NCBI GenBank assembly: GCA_014706295.1
Contig: JACSVZ010000004.1
Span: forward strand, 1,504,638-1,568,637
DNA: 64,000 bases
Direction of reading: 5' to 3'
Source: Lycocorax pyrrhopterus obiensis
Lineage: Eukaryota > Chordata > Aves > Passeriformes > Paradisaeidae
How positions within the stretch are numbered: the stretch's first letter is position 1; each line of letters begins with the position of its first letter. Positions 13,001 to 28,019 of this stretch are shown one piece after another. Both the position numbers and the translations under genes were made by a program. The notes under the pieces are model-generated. The model did not search any database. It saw only the letters and a list, made by a program, of their open reading frames with translations, and was not told where the DNA came from.

Positions 13001-16000
13001 CCGCCCCAGTATCAGCTGTTGTGGGAATAACAACCAACAAACATACACAACCTCTGTCCCACAGGGAGGTAAGCCAAATTATCTTTATAGGCCATCTCCA
13101 GCAGATTTGGCATACATAGCTATGTTGCATTTATAGTTTAGATCAATTTGAGATGAAGCCTTTCACTACAGCTTTTTATGTTGTAAACTGATGGTCTCCA
13201 CCTCAACCAAAACCTGCCTGCAGCCAGCAGAGACATCCCACAGAACAATGAAGAAAACCTTGCTCGAACATCAGGGTCACCCAGGCTGCCTGGACACACC
13301 AGCAGGCAGAGGAGGTCCTTAGGAGACCCACTCCACTCCCACTGCAGCATGCCCACACCCTTCGGAGCATGTCCCTGAGGGAAGGGCTTCCCCTGATGGT
13401 GCCTTCCAGCCTCCTAAGGGTTTAAACTCAGCCACTTAATCCCAGCTTTGTTACAGGTGTGACATAAACTGCTCTGTCCCAGATCCTGCTTTGCCTACAG
13501 CAGATTCCCACCGCCCTGTTGCGTTAATGACACACTGCTCTTTCTGTGCTGGAAGGCTTTAGTGCAGTGGTGTTGGGGGGATAACTGCTGCCAAATCAAG
13601 GCCCCTGCTCACAATAGCTGGTGCAAAGAGAACATCATTTTACTTCATTTTTAATGACCCAAATGCAAGCCTAAAGCAACTCGTGTTCAAATGCGTTAGC
13701 TGAGCTCACCAGTTCTCCCCTAATTAGTCCACGAGTCTAAGCTCAGAAAGAAATAAATGAATAAAAACTTATGCCACCAATCAAAGGGCGCTGTACCCAG
13801 CCAGGGCTGAAGGGCAGGCACTGCTCCCCACTCCCCATGGGTGTTGGGGGAGGTCACCATCACGTTGAGCTCTAGGTCCCAAACTGGCACGTGGCTTTGC
13901 CACTTCCACCTGCTCCTTTGCAGGATTTTCCATCGCATAACTGGGGTGCTAGAAGCAGATCCTTACTTGCAAAGAGCTGTTGCACAAGTTGCCTGACAAT
14001 ACACACCTTCCCAACGTAGGGGCTTTCATGGAAGAGCTGAGGTGCTGAAGTGTTGTTGCTTCACCTTCTGTCACAGTTGCTGTTAGCAGGGTTTCTCAAA
14101 ACACTCGGCCTGAAATGCATCCCCCCTACCTAAGTTTCCAGAGTCAATGAAGGAAAGTTTGGCTCAAAATGCAAAATGAATCTTCTGTGAAGCAATAAAT
14201 AACTAAAAAAAAAAAAATCTGACAACCCCAAACTTCAATTAATTTCTTTAGACTTCCAAATTGGTTTATTCAGTTGCAGATTTCCTGAAAGGTAAATCTT
14301 TCTTCCCTAAATAAAAATGCTCACACGGATCAGTGCATTTTCCCTCATGTACAGGAAAGGAATTTTAAACTCTAGCTGGAAGGGAAGGGATTAACACAAT
14401 ATTAAATATGGAACTCTTCATGTTATCCTTTTTCTTTCCTCTCTCACATGCACTGCCTTGGCACCAAAACGCTGATAAATAGCAGGAAAATTCAGATCAA
14501 TTTAGTTCTTCCTTTCCCAGACAAGTGATTTTTCTTGGCAAGGCTAGAAGTATTCTCTTTTCCTCATTGCTTTTACCTTTGATGCCTAGTGCCAAGCCAG
14601 GGTTCTCCCTGCAAACACACTGAAGATGAAACTTGATAGCTTTTTCCAAGTACTTGTTGCAGACTTGAGCAGCACAACCTTGCTCTAAGGTTTGATGGCA
14701 CAGGGGGGCTCTGACGAGGACCCAAGCACTTTGCAGCTCTCAAGTGCTCAGCAGCGGCTAAGAGGAAGCATTCATACAAAACATGGTGATTTTGGCCCCT
14801 CTTTCACTTTTTCCTTCCACTCCTTTTCCAATTATTCACATTTTACCTTAGACCACCTCATCCCCACAGATGCAGTTCCCTGGGCATCCTTTCACCTGCT
14901 CCCAGTGGCTGAGGCATAGGCAGGTGCAGCCCCCAGGTGTATGTGCACCGTGAGGTATTTGCATCCCTTTTGGAGGCGGCTGCAGTTGCTGCCTGAGGGA
15001 GCCCATCTGCTCACACCCAGAGGAAAGGGCAGTGGTGTGGATTTAGCTTCGTGGCTGAGCTGGGCAATAGCTGCAGGTGACAAATGAACTGTGCCCACGA
15101 GGCAGAGCGGTGGCTGAGCAGTGCCACGCTCCCTTTGATGTATAGGATTAAGTGCCTGTTTTTTACGCCCCGGGAGTCTGACCGTGTTTTCCAGAAGGCC
15201 TCTGGTTTATATCATGTGTGTGGTTAAGTAGGTTGCTGTGGCTCTCCCTTGTCACTGGTGCTGACTCTGCTCTTCTCCATTTCACACCAAAAACCCGAGA
15301 CCCCAGCACAATATCAGCGTGTCTGGCCCTGACATTACAGCGACTGGGGGTGGAAATCAGCCCCTCTTGTGCCCCACAACCACAGCCTCATTGTTTTCGT
15401 GCCCACAAAGGCAATGGACGTCTCCTCTCCCAGGCTTCCTCCCAGCACTGCCAAGCCTCTGGCCCTGCCTCACAGCTGGCAGCTAACAGCTTCCCAGCAC
15501 CTCCCCTAAAAATGCACTCCTTCAGCAGGGTAATGAGCTCCCCAGGTTGAGTCTTTTACTGACTCCCCACAAATCACTGAGAGGACAGACTGCTGGTTTG
15601 GTTCATTAGCAAGTGTTTTGTAGAAATCTGTTTGTGTATTTGCAAGACACCAACATGCTCATTCACACTAATGCAGGAATGCTCGAATTGAGAAGCAACT
15701 TAAGCCTTCCACCTTTCCTTCCAGCTCTAGAGGACTGGCAATTGAGAGCAATTCTTCTCCCAGAGCAGGGCAGCTTCTTCCCTGGCACACCAAGGAGCAG
15801 ACAGGGCACACTAGATATTAGTCAGCGTCTTTCTTAAGACCACAGCTCTTGGAGCCCTGGGATTCAACAAGAAATTTAATTTCCACCTAAAACGCAGTGA
15901 GTGAAGGATGCCCTGAGGTTTTAGCTCTTGGCACAGCAGAGGAAAACATCACCAGAAAGGCTCAGACAAATAAAATGAACCTCAATGGCATTGGCATCAC

Positions 16001-19000
16001 TTTCGGGTCTTGTAACATTTTAAGCAGCTGTATCACCAGGGAAGGAAGCTGTTTGTGACAACATCACAGATGTGACTCATGGGCTTTGCGCACTGAAAGG
16101 AGAAAGGTTCCTCGCGAGCAGAATGTGGGGGCAAAGGCCAGGCAAAAGATTGCTAAGGAATCTTTGCTGTCTGACCATTCAGGAGCCACTCTGGGAGCCA
16201 CAACTGCACCACTCGAGACTTTCACTGCTGGGACCAAAGCCCCTTTGCAGCGGGCAGCTCCAGTGAACCCCCAGGTGCCCAGCTTGGCTCCCACCACACA
16301 CCACACTCACACAGACAAGATTCCCTCACTGTCTCAGTCCCAGGTTTCCTGCAGCAGAGTCCCAGATGTCTGTTCTTTCAAGTAATTTAATCGAGGTGCA
16401 GTCACACTGTAATAGCCTGAGCTGATGCCTCCAGGCTCAATGAAGGAATCCCTGGGCTTCTGCACCCTTACAGTCTGTGCACCCATCCCTCTCATCCTCT
16501 TTATGCCCCTTACACCTGATATCTGTTTGGGGTCTTCTGCTTGTTTATTTGGGTTCTACAGAGTCTCTAAGGGACTGGCCACCCCCAGCCAGTGCTGCAG
16601 GTCCCCCTGCCCTTTGTCAGACAAAGGACTGGTGCCAGGTCACAGCGCCTTGCCTGAGGCTAGAACCATTTCCCCCACCCTGGGCACAACCTGCAGCTCC
16701 CACTGCAGCTGCACACACAACAAGATACCTGCACTAGGTGTGTTCCTCAACAAGAACAGGCGACAAGGATGCATGAAAAGGAGCCCCAGCCTTTCACCTG
16801 TGCTTTTCAAAGCTACTGCCTTCAGGAGGCAGAATCCCTTTGGCACTTCGTAGCTACAAATTAAAACAGGGACCACTTCCTTTGGCACCCAGGGCGGAAC
16901 TAAAAGCCTTCCTTAAGGGTTTCAAGTTGCTGAGGAAGAGGAATTTTGGATAACTTGAGGCTGATTCTGCAGTTCTAATCTGTCAGATGATATGAATCCA
17001 TCCAAGCTTTCCCTCATCGTGATTCTGCATTAACACCCAGCAGCAGCTATGGGATGAGAGCTGCTGCTGCAGTCCATGAAGCTTGCTGGCTCAGATGGCA
17101 CGGTGCAACAGGGAATGTTTGAGCACAAAGCAGGCACTCTACAGGGGAAACCAAACTGCCCTCCTGGCTTGAAGAGGACAGGTGAAAGGATCAGAAGACA
17201 GGGACTATATAGATGATGCAGCAAAGGAGCAGGGAAGGGAAGTAGCTGCTTTAGTGGCTAGAGGGAACTTGTAGGAAAATAACCTGATAACTATGCAGGA
17301 TTTGTGGAGCAAAGGGGAACGCTGGCATGGTGCTCCCTGGAGACACTAGGACACCCCTGGCTGGCAGGCACAGGGGCAAGAGATTTTTCTCCTGTGCAGT
17401 GGGAGAGAAGGGCAAAAAGGTTGTTTCTCAGACCAAGTATTTACAACCCTCTCTGACTTTGTGTAGGTGCCTGCAATGGTCTTGCCCAGTTGCAGGTAAG
17501 AGCAGAGCAATCTCCCTTTCTGTTCCCAAGATGTAGGTTCCCATTACCTGCTCTAGGAGAGGGAGAACGTCCATGCAGGAATAAGGAGGTGCTGCTCCAA
17601 GGGAATTTTCCTGGCTCTTCTGTTCGGGTGTGTTTCCCAGGTGATGTTTGATAAGCATAGCCCCTAGCCTACTGCTGCCTTCAGATCTGTTCATTAGCAC
17701 CTTTGTGAGGGTTTTCCAGGACTGCCAGTTCCCAGGGGGCCGAGATACGGTGTTTTAATTGTATATAATTAAATACTGCTCCCTTATCTAGATTTCAAAG
17801 TTTACTGTTGAGGCTTCAGTACCAGTGCTCTCTTCCCCTCTAATTAGCTTCCTTAATCTGTGCAGCCTTGCTTCTTCCCCCCGTGGGGACAGGGCTCCCC
17901 TGCAGGGAAGCTTGGATTGCATCTAATTATTACCAAAGGAGACAGATGGCGGGCGGCACTGCCCCTGCCCCAGATATCCCTTGTGAGCAGGGAGCCCGGA
18001 GTGGGTGGCCACAGGGAAGCTGTGCAGGTTCCATGGGTGCATTTGGTCTTTCTGCTCCATCTGTAGGTTGCTTTGCATGTTATCCCATCAAAGGCTGGTA
18101 GCAGGACGGGGGCCACCTGACTGAAATGCACCTCACATGACGAACACTTCTGCTTGGCTAGCACATAGCAAGAGGAGACAAAGGGCTCCCAAGGCCTCAT
18201 CTGACCCAAGGTGTATTAAAAGAGACAAAACACCTGATATCTTCAGTAAACTTCTGGGCAGTGCCTTCTAAGCTGTCTTCTGCTGTTGACAGAGGCCACC
18301 CACTCCCCCAAGAGAGAGCATGAGGATGGATACCCTCCTCTTGAATATCTTCAGGATGGCATCTGTCTCACTGATTGCAAGAGCATGATGTGAGCTCAGA
18401 TTTGGCTGCCAGGTCATAATGACACTCCTGACTTGGTTGTTCCCCTCCCACTCGAATTTGTGTTTATGACTATCCTTACACAAGCACTTTACAGAGTCTT
18501 GCTTCCGTTCAGGCTAATTCACGTCTCTGTAAATCCCCATCCTACCTCTGATAACGCTTTCAGACTCTCTTCTCTTTCTACCTGCAAGTTAAAACACCGA
18601 TTTTCTCTTTCCCATGCCCAACAAGCTCCACTCCAGGACAAGCACCTACTGAACACCTTTTCACCCCCATCCAGTGACACATTTCTCTTTCCAGACAGAT
18701 TAGACCCCATCACCCCAGTGGCCCATTTAGCCAGGGCTTGCTCATGACAGTGCTAAACAAGACAACATTAAAAGCCCTTCTGAAGCTCAGTGATATGACA
18801 ACACTGCTTCTCCCTTACCCAAAAGGCTGGCATAAAAGGAAATTAGGTTGGCTTGATAAGATTTGTTCTTGACAAATATATGCTGGCTGTTATTCATCTC
18901 CTTGTTATCTCTGAGGTACTTAGAAATAACGTGTTGATTTATTCTAGGCTCTTTTAGGTACAAAAGCAGACCTAATCTGGCTGAGCTGCTTTTGAAGGCA

Positions 19001-22000
19001 GCTTCTGAGCTTGCCGGCACATGTCACCTATTGCCCAGGAAACCTTCCAGAGGGACTGCTAAGAGCCCCTCATGCACTGCCCTTACAGCACGAGGCTAGA
19101 TTTCTGTATGCCTTCTGGTCTGAGGACAGGCAGGCTGTGTCACCTCTGTCCTATGCCTGCAGGCCTCATGTACATCCACAGAGGGACCTGCTTCTTGGTA
19201 GGATCTGTTGTTCGGCTTCCTTCCCTTTCTTCCTCTGCATTGCTAAGGTGTGAATGTCCAGAATATCTCCTTCCCATCTCATTCTTGTCCAGTTCATGCT
19301 CGGCCTGATTCTGATCCAACCCTCCCACACCTCTGTGTTACAATACTCCCTATTAAACTGACCCATTTTCAGATTTTTGTATGAGTCTTTTTGAGTTCCA
19401 GGTCACCAGAGAGCTCATGAGTCAGGTAAATCTCCTGCTACACTTCCCTCCTTATTCCCAGGATGATTTGTGCCTGGGACATTGATACTGACTATATTTA
19501 CATTATTTTTACCCTGTGTAGGGATGACACCTTATTCCCCTAGGTCCTGTCACTTACCCAGTCACTAAGGAGGAAGACAAATTTCAATAACCAAACCTAA
19601 AGTATGAATGGAAATCTACTGAACCAAGCAAATACTTGGCCCCTGTGCAGACTCTGGTGCCAGGTAAAACCTGCTCCCTACCTGCCTGAGCCAAAGTAAC
19701 AGGTTTTGTTTCAGATCAAGCCTCCTCTTCTCAATGAAACCAGGGCGTCCCTCCCCTGCTCGCTGCAGCTCGATTCATTCCAGGCTCCCTGCAGAACTGG
19801 CTTTCTTTCTGCCTTATACGCCGTGACAGGACCGTGAATTTCTGTGAGAGCTGTGCAGTGTGAGGACAGCAGAGCCCGGGCTGCACAGTGGCATTGCCCG
19901 GGGTGGAGGGAGGGCTGTGGCCGAGGACACAGAGCTCCTCGGAGCACGATGTCCGCAGTCTCCAGACAGGAGCGTTGCCTGCCCTTATCCAAAGGCACGC
20001 CAGGATAAGTCATCTGTCACAACACTGGAGCTCAGGATGCACGAGGGAGGTTTTGGGGCAGAGGATGGCAGAGCCACGGCCACATGAGGAGCGCAGAGAT
20101 GGGAGGGCAAGCGCCAGGGAGAAGGGCAGGCAGGGGGGATGCTGAGAGCCTGCCTGGGCAGTTTTGGGAGTGCTGAGTGTGCTCATGGATCCATAGATTT
20201 CTACTCCAAATTGTTTGCAAAAACACACGTATTAACTGTTTTGTTCTTTAGGATCAGGTGTACTGACAGGTTAATCCAGGAACATGCAAGCACGTCTCAA
20301 AATGAGTTTCTTAGTAGGAAACAAGCAACTAAGTTTGGAAAAGAACTCTGAGCAAATCAATCCTTTTTTGTTTTCATGTCCTTCTTATGTCCCAGCCAGC
20401 GAGACAACAGCTTTGCCACCTGGTGACAGTGCATCTGGCCCTTGGGACAAGGGTCTCTGCAGGGTGTACCGGGCTTGTGGTTGAATCGGAGCCATATTGC
20501 ATGACCCCAAAATAGCACAGTGTGTGACTACCACACACCAGTGTTTTAACGGGAGCAAATAACCAGAGGAGTCACTCAAGCCCTCCAAAGAAGCTTCCTG
20601 ATAACGCCATAAAATTTAAACCATCCCTCGAAAAACTCCAAAGGTAGTATCTCTGCACTGGACTCTGCTCAGCTAGGCCCTATCCCTGTCCCCAGCCATC
20701 TGCACTGAGGGGACCTATCCCTGGAAAGGACTTTGCTCTGAAGGGGCAGGCATATGCCATCAGTTCCATCTCTCTCCTTCCAGCACCCAGCTCACAGGGA
20801 TCCAGCCATGCCCCTATTCTTTGTTATTGCTTTGTTTCTCACTGCCAGACACATTTGATTGTTACTTTGATTGTGTAGGAAGCAGTCCAGACATTATGGA
20901 AATGGAACCATATAGGGACTGGGCAGAGGAGGCTCATGCTGGTCACCCTCTTACTTACACAGCAGTGGGAATACTTTCTCTCTTACACTAAGATATTTTT
21001 AAAACAGAGAATGCTGTTACTATTTGTTGTCACCCAGGATCCAGCATTGCCATTCTTGGAAACCAGCACAGTGCCTCTAATGTCATTGTCAGAAACTTTA
21101 TTAGTAGAGTTTTCGATATCTCCCAAGATGTCCTCAGGCTAACTGGCACTTGTGGCTTGGAGAGGACTGACCTTAACTCCAGCCATGCTCAAGACTGCAA
21201 AGAGGAGGACACAGCCAGTGGTACCAGTGCAGTGGGGCCATGCACACACCATGGCAACCACTGTGGCTGTGAAAGGCTGTTAACCAAAGCTCCTCATCTG
21301 AGAGGACTGGAAAAGCACAGGTGGTGCAGCTAGACCAGACTGTGAAGGTTAAGCTAAAACAGTTATCCTGTGATGCTGGAAAACAGGGGAAGGAGCAGAG
21401 ACAAGGGATAGGATAGGTGACTTTCCCCTTGCATGGCAGTGATGTAATGTCCTTGCTAGTGGACACATGATTTGTCCCTGGTGTGAGCAGAGCCAGGGGA
21501 GACACACAGAAGCCAGATCCAGACATGGAAGACTGTGCATCTGACAAGGGCAGGGCAACATCACATCCTCCTGTGAGCAAAGAGCTGGCTGATCACACTC
21601 CTTCCCCTGCAGCATGCGGAATGATGCCTCTAGGCTCAGCCTCTCCCTCTGAGGAGGGTCTGCTTCTGACTCAGTCTGCCAGGCCCAGCTTCTCCTCTCT
21701 GTTTGGCTTTGGATGGCAGCAGATGTTTCTCTGCCCGTCTGTACAGATGCTTGGATGCTGGCTGTGGTCAGCTGTCTGCTTTTTGTTCTGTCACTCTCAT
21801 TTTGAGCCCACAGATGCAGCCCTGCTGCTGGAAGAATACCGAGTGCCATCCACTGAGTTCAAACCCAAGGGCAACGTGTCAGAGGAGAGGAGTCTGCTCC
21901 CAAGGCAAATGCACAACTTGAACTCCAATTGCATTGGGATCCTGTTTACTAACGAATTACCTCTCCCTGCTCAAGGATTTGCCACAGCCATGGATCCCAT

Positions 22001-25000
22001 GTGCACAGCTGGGAGAGGGATGGATGCCTGTTCTGTTGTAAAAACCTGCTGGTGCCACAATGCTGCTCCCAGCAGTGCTCAAGCACATGCCAGAGAAAGA
22101 AGAGTCTGCAAACAGGGATAGGACTTCTCCTACTCCCTGTTCTTGTCTCCCCATCAGGGAGCTGCGGAGCAGTGCTTCACTCCGAAATAACTTTCCCATG
22201 CCAACAAGCTTTGCTAGGGTTGTTGTTTTTATTTCTTAAAACAAGCCTAGATCCTGCATTTTGTGAATCACTACAATGCATTTAATAGGTAGCCTTTTCA
22301 TAAAGGAGCCCAGCGGATGTGTACACAGGCCTTGATGAAGCTAATAACTACCTCTCAATGGCTTTCAGGGAGTTATTACATATTTAAGATCCAAGCTCCC
22401 TTAATCAACCACAGAGATGCAGCTGGCAGCAGTAAATTGCCAACAACAGTTCATTACAAATAAGGAAACATTGGTTTTTCAAGGACAAAAACTGTGTCAG
22501 TTCTTCAGCTAACTCTTGTCCTCACCCTTCTCCCCCCGCCACTCACCCCCAGTGATGTGCTGGCACAACTTGCTTCGTCCAATAACACGACTTCACTGCC
22601 TAATCCCCTCCACAGGGGACATCATGCAATCAAGTTCCTGGATTTCCTGACTTATTTGGGCAAACGGCACAGTCTGCATCCCATGCTCACCCTCCCTGAG
22701 GAAGCTGTGGGCAGGACATGTCCCACAACACCACGATGACCTGCCGCAGGAGCACCCTCCGTGGCTTCACCCTGGGGAGCGGATGAAGCCGAGGGACACT
22801 TGGAGACACAGCTGCGAGTTTGCCCTTCAGGGGCTTGAGACCTGACGTGGCGTTGGGAATGAGGTTTTCATTACGTGCCACGTCCTGGGCGCAGCACAGA
22901 GGGGAAGGTCTGTGGACACCACGGGGCCTTGTTCCCTTGCTGTCTCCCAACAGAGACGTGGTTGACCATGCAGCTGAGGCAAGAGCACAGCAGCTTAAGA
23001 GAGATGCCCATGCCTGGGAGATATTAAGGCCGATATTTTAAGAGTGTTCAGGAAAGACTAAACATTGTTTGAAGGAAGAGGAGAAAAGAAAAGACAGTTG
23101 ACGCTGTTAAAGCTGTGTCTTCCCCTCTGAATAGGGGAAAATCACCTTTTGGCTTTCAGGAACCAAAGAAATTATACACTTCAGGCCCAGAGAACTCCTC
23201 AAAAGGGAAACAGGCCCATTCTGTGCCCCAGCGTGGTGCAACACACGCGCTCAGACCCCTGCTGTGGGCCACAGCCAGGGCCACCTCCCGTAAGATGGAT
23301 CTGTACTGGATCAGATGGACCAGGAACACTGGGTGCTTCTGCCAAGGATCCAAGCCCTGGATCCATATCTGTACTGCCTGCAAATCCCACTGGGCCAGGC
23401 AAGACTTCCAGTGGCGAGGGGAGAATACTCAGTAAACCCCACGCTGGGCTCTGGAAGCAGGCCAAACAAGAGTTTAATCTTTGTTTGGTCTGCTTTGATA
23501 TCTCACACTGTGCTGCCAGACATTAACCCTGTGCAAGCCAGGGCTGTTGAATCAGGGGATGCACAGTGGCCCAGCTGAACAAAGTGGGACCACAAAGAGG
23601 AAGAGAATGTGCTCAACAATGAAAGCTGAAAAGGGGGATGTTTGTTTGCTTCCCTTCCAGCCTGGTTTACTCTCTGCCACATCAGAAGACACCCTCCTCT
23701 TCAACTGCATCCTACTGCAAGGCTGCTCATGCTGGAGGCTTTACTTTTTTTCTCTGAAGCTGCAGGCCACAGATGAAAAACTGAGATAGAGGGGTTCCAG
23801 GGCTGAGTCAGGATATTATTTCTGCTGTTTCTTTGGAAATACCTGAACCAACTTCTTTTTGGAAAAGAACTTTAAAAAGCAGTACCACTTGGTTCCCCTC
23901 CTGCCACAATCTATATTTATTGACATTGACATTTTTAAAGGGCTCTTGGGAGGGAGCCTATGTGGTTTCTGGGGTCATTTCTCCAGAAAAATCAGAGGAT
24001 GTAGCTGATGTTTGTCTTTTTTAGTATTCAGCTCCTAAATTTATGCTTACAGAGAAATGCCAAAACTGACTTGGACAAGTCAAATTCAGTGGGCAAAGAG
24101 TGTCATTTCCTAAATCTGCAGCAGACATGTTTTATAAAAACAACTAAACTGTACATTATGGACAGCAAGATCATTCGACATAAGGTTTTCCAGGCGTTTA
24201 CAGGTGTGACTGCGTAGGTGAAATACGAGTTTAATTGGCTGTCCATATAACTGTATGTACCATCTTCCTCACTGACATTAATGCAGTAAAACCTTTTCTT
24301 TTGGGGTGTGTGTGCAGACATCTGGAGCGCAGATTGTAACAGATCTCTAGTTGCAATGTTATCCCTAGGAAAACTGTGTTTTTTCAACATGAAAGAACAC
24401 ACTCTTTTCATACGGCTTTGCAGTCACATCTGGAAGAGGTGCTCCTCCTGATGCCTCAAGACAGAGAGGAGAAGAGCTGACGGGGTATCAGCCGAGGGAA
24501 TGATTGCTTCCTCCTCTAATATAGGAAGCTGGGCTTCTTTTGAATTATTTAGCATTCAGTCAGGAGATAAAAATACACTGGCTGCATGAACCAGTGACCT
24601 CTTCTATGATCACAATAGCTGTAGTAGACGGGGGGGCAGGAAGAGCCTACAACTGCACATCTTCTCCATGTTCTCATGCAGAAAGCTTTAACCATTAATG
24701 GAGATGCAAGACAAGGCTGGAGTCACCCTATTGAGGGTGGGCCCAGAGGGAAGGGTCTCTTACACTTTAAACCACAGCACCTACCCCGATATGTCAGAGC
24801 CCCGGGTACCTGTGCAGCATCGCTGAGACTGACCTTGCTGAGACCCCAGTCAGAACTTTTCCCACGCAGCTTGGAACAGTCTGTCACGCAAACCCCATTT
24901 AAAAGCTGTTCCTTTCACTTGCTAACACGCATCCATTGAACACACAAGCTGTGCTGCAGGAACAAGGAGCAGAAAAGCACCACTCCAAGAGGCAGTGCTG

Positions 25001-28000
25001 GGATAAAATGTTCCACAGGAGGACCGACATCATCTCCATCACGCATCTCTTTTGGTAGCATCAGAATGAGATGTTTGTTTAAATGCACAGGAGCACCACG
25101 GCTTCAGCAGTTAAACTCTTATTTTGTGTACTCTGGGAAGGGGGGACATCAACAGATTGCAAAACGGGAAAGTCTCTCTGGACACTGCAAACAAACAACA
25201 TGTTACGTAATTAGGCCTTTTGGGAACCAGAGGAAGGTCTCCAGAAGATCAGGGCCCTCCCAGCGCTTTCTAATTTTACTGGGACTTACCAGCAAGCCAG
25301 CCCTCTAATAATAGAGGCTTGTGCATGCTTTTCTTTCATCTTCCTGTCTCCCTGTACTGCCCTACCTTTGTTATTACTGCCCCAGAAAAACACATCTTAC
25401 TCACTTTTATCAAGCTGATTCATACAGACTTGAATGGCAGAACTGAAGAGGCACTAAAGACCTTTAGAAAGGGCAGCAAAGACATCTCTTGGCCATCAGA
25501 GCATGGGAAAACCTGAAATTTTAGAACTTTATTGAATCCAATGTGCTAGGGAATTGCACCATTCTGCATAACCGTGGCTTAGCTGAAGTGCAGCACTATC
25601 AAGCAATGACAGAGCAAAAAGCCTTTAGCTCCATAATCCACATATTGTGCTAGTGTATCTTCTTTATTGGAGCAAATTCTTCCAAGGAGGGATGCCTGTA
25701 AGCAGCAGTTCAGCATTGGGATCATTCTGCCTCTGTGCTGCAGGCTTATCCCAAACTTGTGCCCAGGCAAAACACTTGCAGGAAATCTTCTGCCAGTCAG
25801 ATTGTACCACCCAGCACCCGAACATGGTCTGTAGCAGCCAAGTTTTAGATTAATACCTACTGCCTTTCAGGCACACAAATAGATTGGAATAGTACCATTG
25901 GTTTCATTCTGTGCATGTCCTCTCCCACCTGAACTGAGAAAGCCCCTTGGTCAACATCTGTCCCTGCAGTCACCACCTCCTTACACCCACTCCCCAGGCC
26001 CTCATCTGTGCCAGGCTGTGGACACTTCTGAGGTACCATCACTCACTGTGATTCCTGGGAAGAGACAGTTTAAAGACAATAGAGATACAGTGGCATCTGC
26101 ACAGAAAAAGCACGCTCAGGTTTCCAAGAAAGCTGCTTTTCCCTGTTTCTTGCTTGCTGTGCACATTCTGGCATCTGGTAAGAAGAGGAAGGAGGAGGCT
26201 TGCAGCCCTGGTGAGGGCACAGCAGCACAGATCCCACAGGATGTGGTCAGCCCGCTTCCAGCACACCCCTTGGTTACTGGGCTCTTGGCAAAAGTCAGCC
26301 GTGAACAGCTGAGAGGAGGGACGGCCACCACCAGAGGCAGCAGGCACAGCAGTGCCAGGGACAACACCTCGCCTCATCCCAGCCCGAGCACCAAGAGGCA
26401 GCACAGACACCGGTCTTGGATGAAGGACAGCACAGAGATCCTGGCCACAGTGATGGATCCAAGGCAAGGGGTAATCCAGGCCTCTCTGAACGCCGTTGTG
26501 TTTGGCCTGCCATGTAAACATGTCACATCCCACGGGAGCTGGGAACAAACGTCAAAGTCTAACAGCCACTAGCCCAGTTTTGCTAGTGCTGAGTGACCTG
26601 GATAAAAAGCAAAGAGCCTTTGGGAGATATCCTTATAGCCTAGTTCATTGCATCGCTGCAGACAACTCCCTGCTTCTCCCAAAATGATAAAAAAACCATT
26701 CAAATAACTGCATTCCTCTCTACTACATCTGTCATTCAGGAGTCAGGAACCATGTGCTCTTGAGCCTTGTGTGAGCGACATGCATGTTGTGGCCTCCAGA
26801 TTGCTAGAGCTGTGAAGCTTTTGCTCAGTTTTCCCCGGGAAGTCAAAATCCCAACTGATATAAATCCTGCCTGAGAACTACAAATCACCTTTTTTCCCCC
26901 CCATTTACTTCAGGAAGTTTTATGAAGAAGTTTCATTCTCCCTGTGCACACACAGCAGATACAGGTGACAGACAGAACACAAGGGCCACTCTGGGCACCC
27001 GCCATGGTTTGTCTCAGCTCCTAGGAGACCAGTAGTGCAATATATAACACCCAAGCCGAAACTTAGCTCTCCCTTGACACAGCAGTGCCCTTTATCGGTT
27101 ACTTCTTTCAGTTTTAAGCACTGTTTTTGTGCTACAGAACTTAGTCCCTGTTGGCTGCAAACACAGAATTCACTGTAGGAAGAGCCTCAGGCTGGAACAG
27201 CACAGCTCCCAACCCTTACTCCTCCCAGAGCACCAGATGGGCAAGGAAATGTCTTCATGACATACCCAAGGATAGATGTTTTCTACCATGATTTTCTGAG
27301 CAAATTTATGTTCTCCACATAATGTAGTAAGGCCACAGCACTACTAACTTCTCCACCATCCAAACAGCAACACTCAGGAGTAGCCTCCAACAGCTTTCAG
27401 CCTCCTTTTTTACTTGTAAGCAGCGAATTAATGTGGCTGCAGTTACGTCCTAACCATGAGGCTTCCCTGCACAACAACACTTTTTCAAGACGTGTATTGG
27501 ACAGTGACCCAGGCCTGCAGCCTTTAGAACACAAGAAGGTGAAGCAACCTTCACCAAAGCCCCGAGCAGAGCATCAGTAGGAGAGGCTGTGGCCCAGTAC
27601 CGGATAATCTGAGCCCCAACAGGAAAGAGGAAGCAGGTACCACAATTCACACATTCCGTTTAAGCCCTTTGCAGGACACACCCCCGTGCCTGTGTGGTCA
27701 CAGCCACTTGGGTTTTGTTCTCTGCTCCACGGCACAGCTGAGGCTGTAGAGACCTGCTCAGTGCACGGGTATGGCTCCCAGATCAGCTCCACCTCCCTGC
27801 TGCTGGAAGGCTGGAGTGTCCCTGACCAGGCATCACTCACCAGGCTGCTGGCAAGGCAGGGACGCAGCGTTTCAGGCTCCCCAAAGCACCTAAGGCCATT
27901 CATGGCTTATTGCAATGCACTGGCACCCAAACACCTCCAGTGCAGCTCTGGGAGCTAACTGCATTTCATTTCAGGAGAAACAGAGACTGTAAGAAACAAA

Positions 28001-28010
28001 TAAAACCTTG
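10099..28010 (-). other. SLC8A1 intron 2 (proximal part), no other gene seen
   Basis: About 18 kb directly downstream of exon 2. No further exchanger exon, tRNA, rRNA or full transposon was recognised. Two long open frames (21483-22121 and 25898-26572, + strand) have no recognisable domain and overlap long open frames on the other strand, so they are treated as chance. There is a 13-base A run at about 14205-14217 and a GC hairpin at 10929-10949. Confidence 0.6.
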
Positions 28011-28019
28011 ACTTACACT
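28011..28019 (-). other. SLC8A1: 5' splice site (donor) of SLC8A1 exon 2
   Basis: The minus strand reads ATAGT|GTAAGT, a near-perfect donor, with the intron starting at 28016. The last codon is split after two bases (GT), and any third base keeps Val. The protein context just before it (CGELEFQNDEIV) is where mammalian NCX1 exon 2 ends, followed by mutually exclusive exons A and B, so the position is supported by the family as well as by the site. Confidence 0.92.

Noticed and set aside
21483..22121. 212-codon open frame as a gene
   Set aside because: No recognisable domain, no intron or promoter signals, and a long frame also runs on the other strand (21349-21849). Best treated as chance.
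22713..22722. GGACATGTCC, a p53-type half-site
   Set aside because: Only one half-site is present and 10-mers of this kind are frequent by chance.
1..28010. Search for NCX1 alternative exons A/B and later exons
   Set aside because: Motifs for the DDEEYEK (A) and REEYEK (B) regions were not found on the minus strand by eye. A tblastn of NCX1 exons 3-11 against this interval would be decisive.
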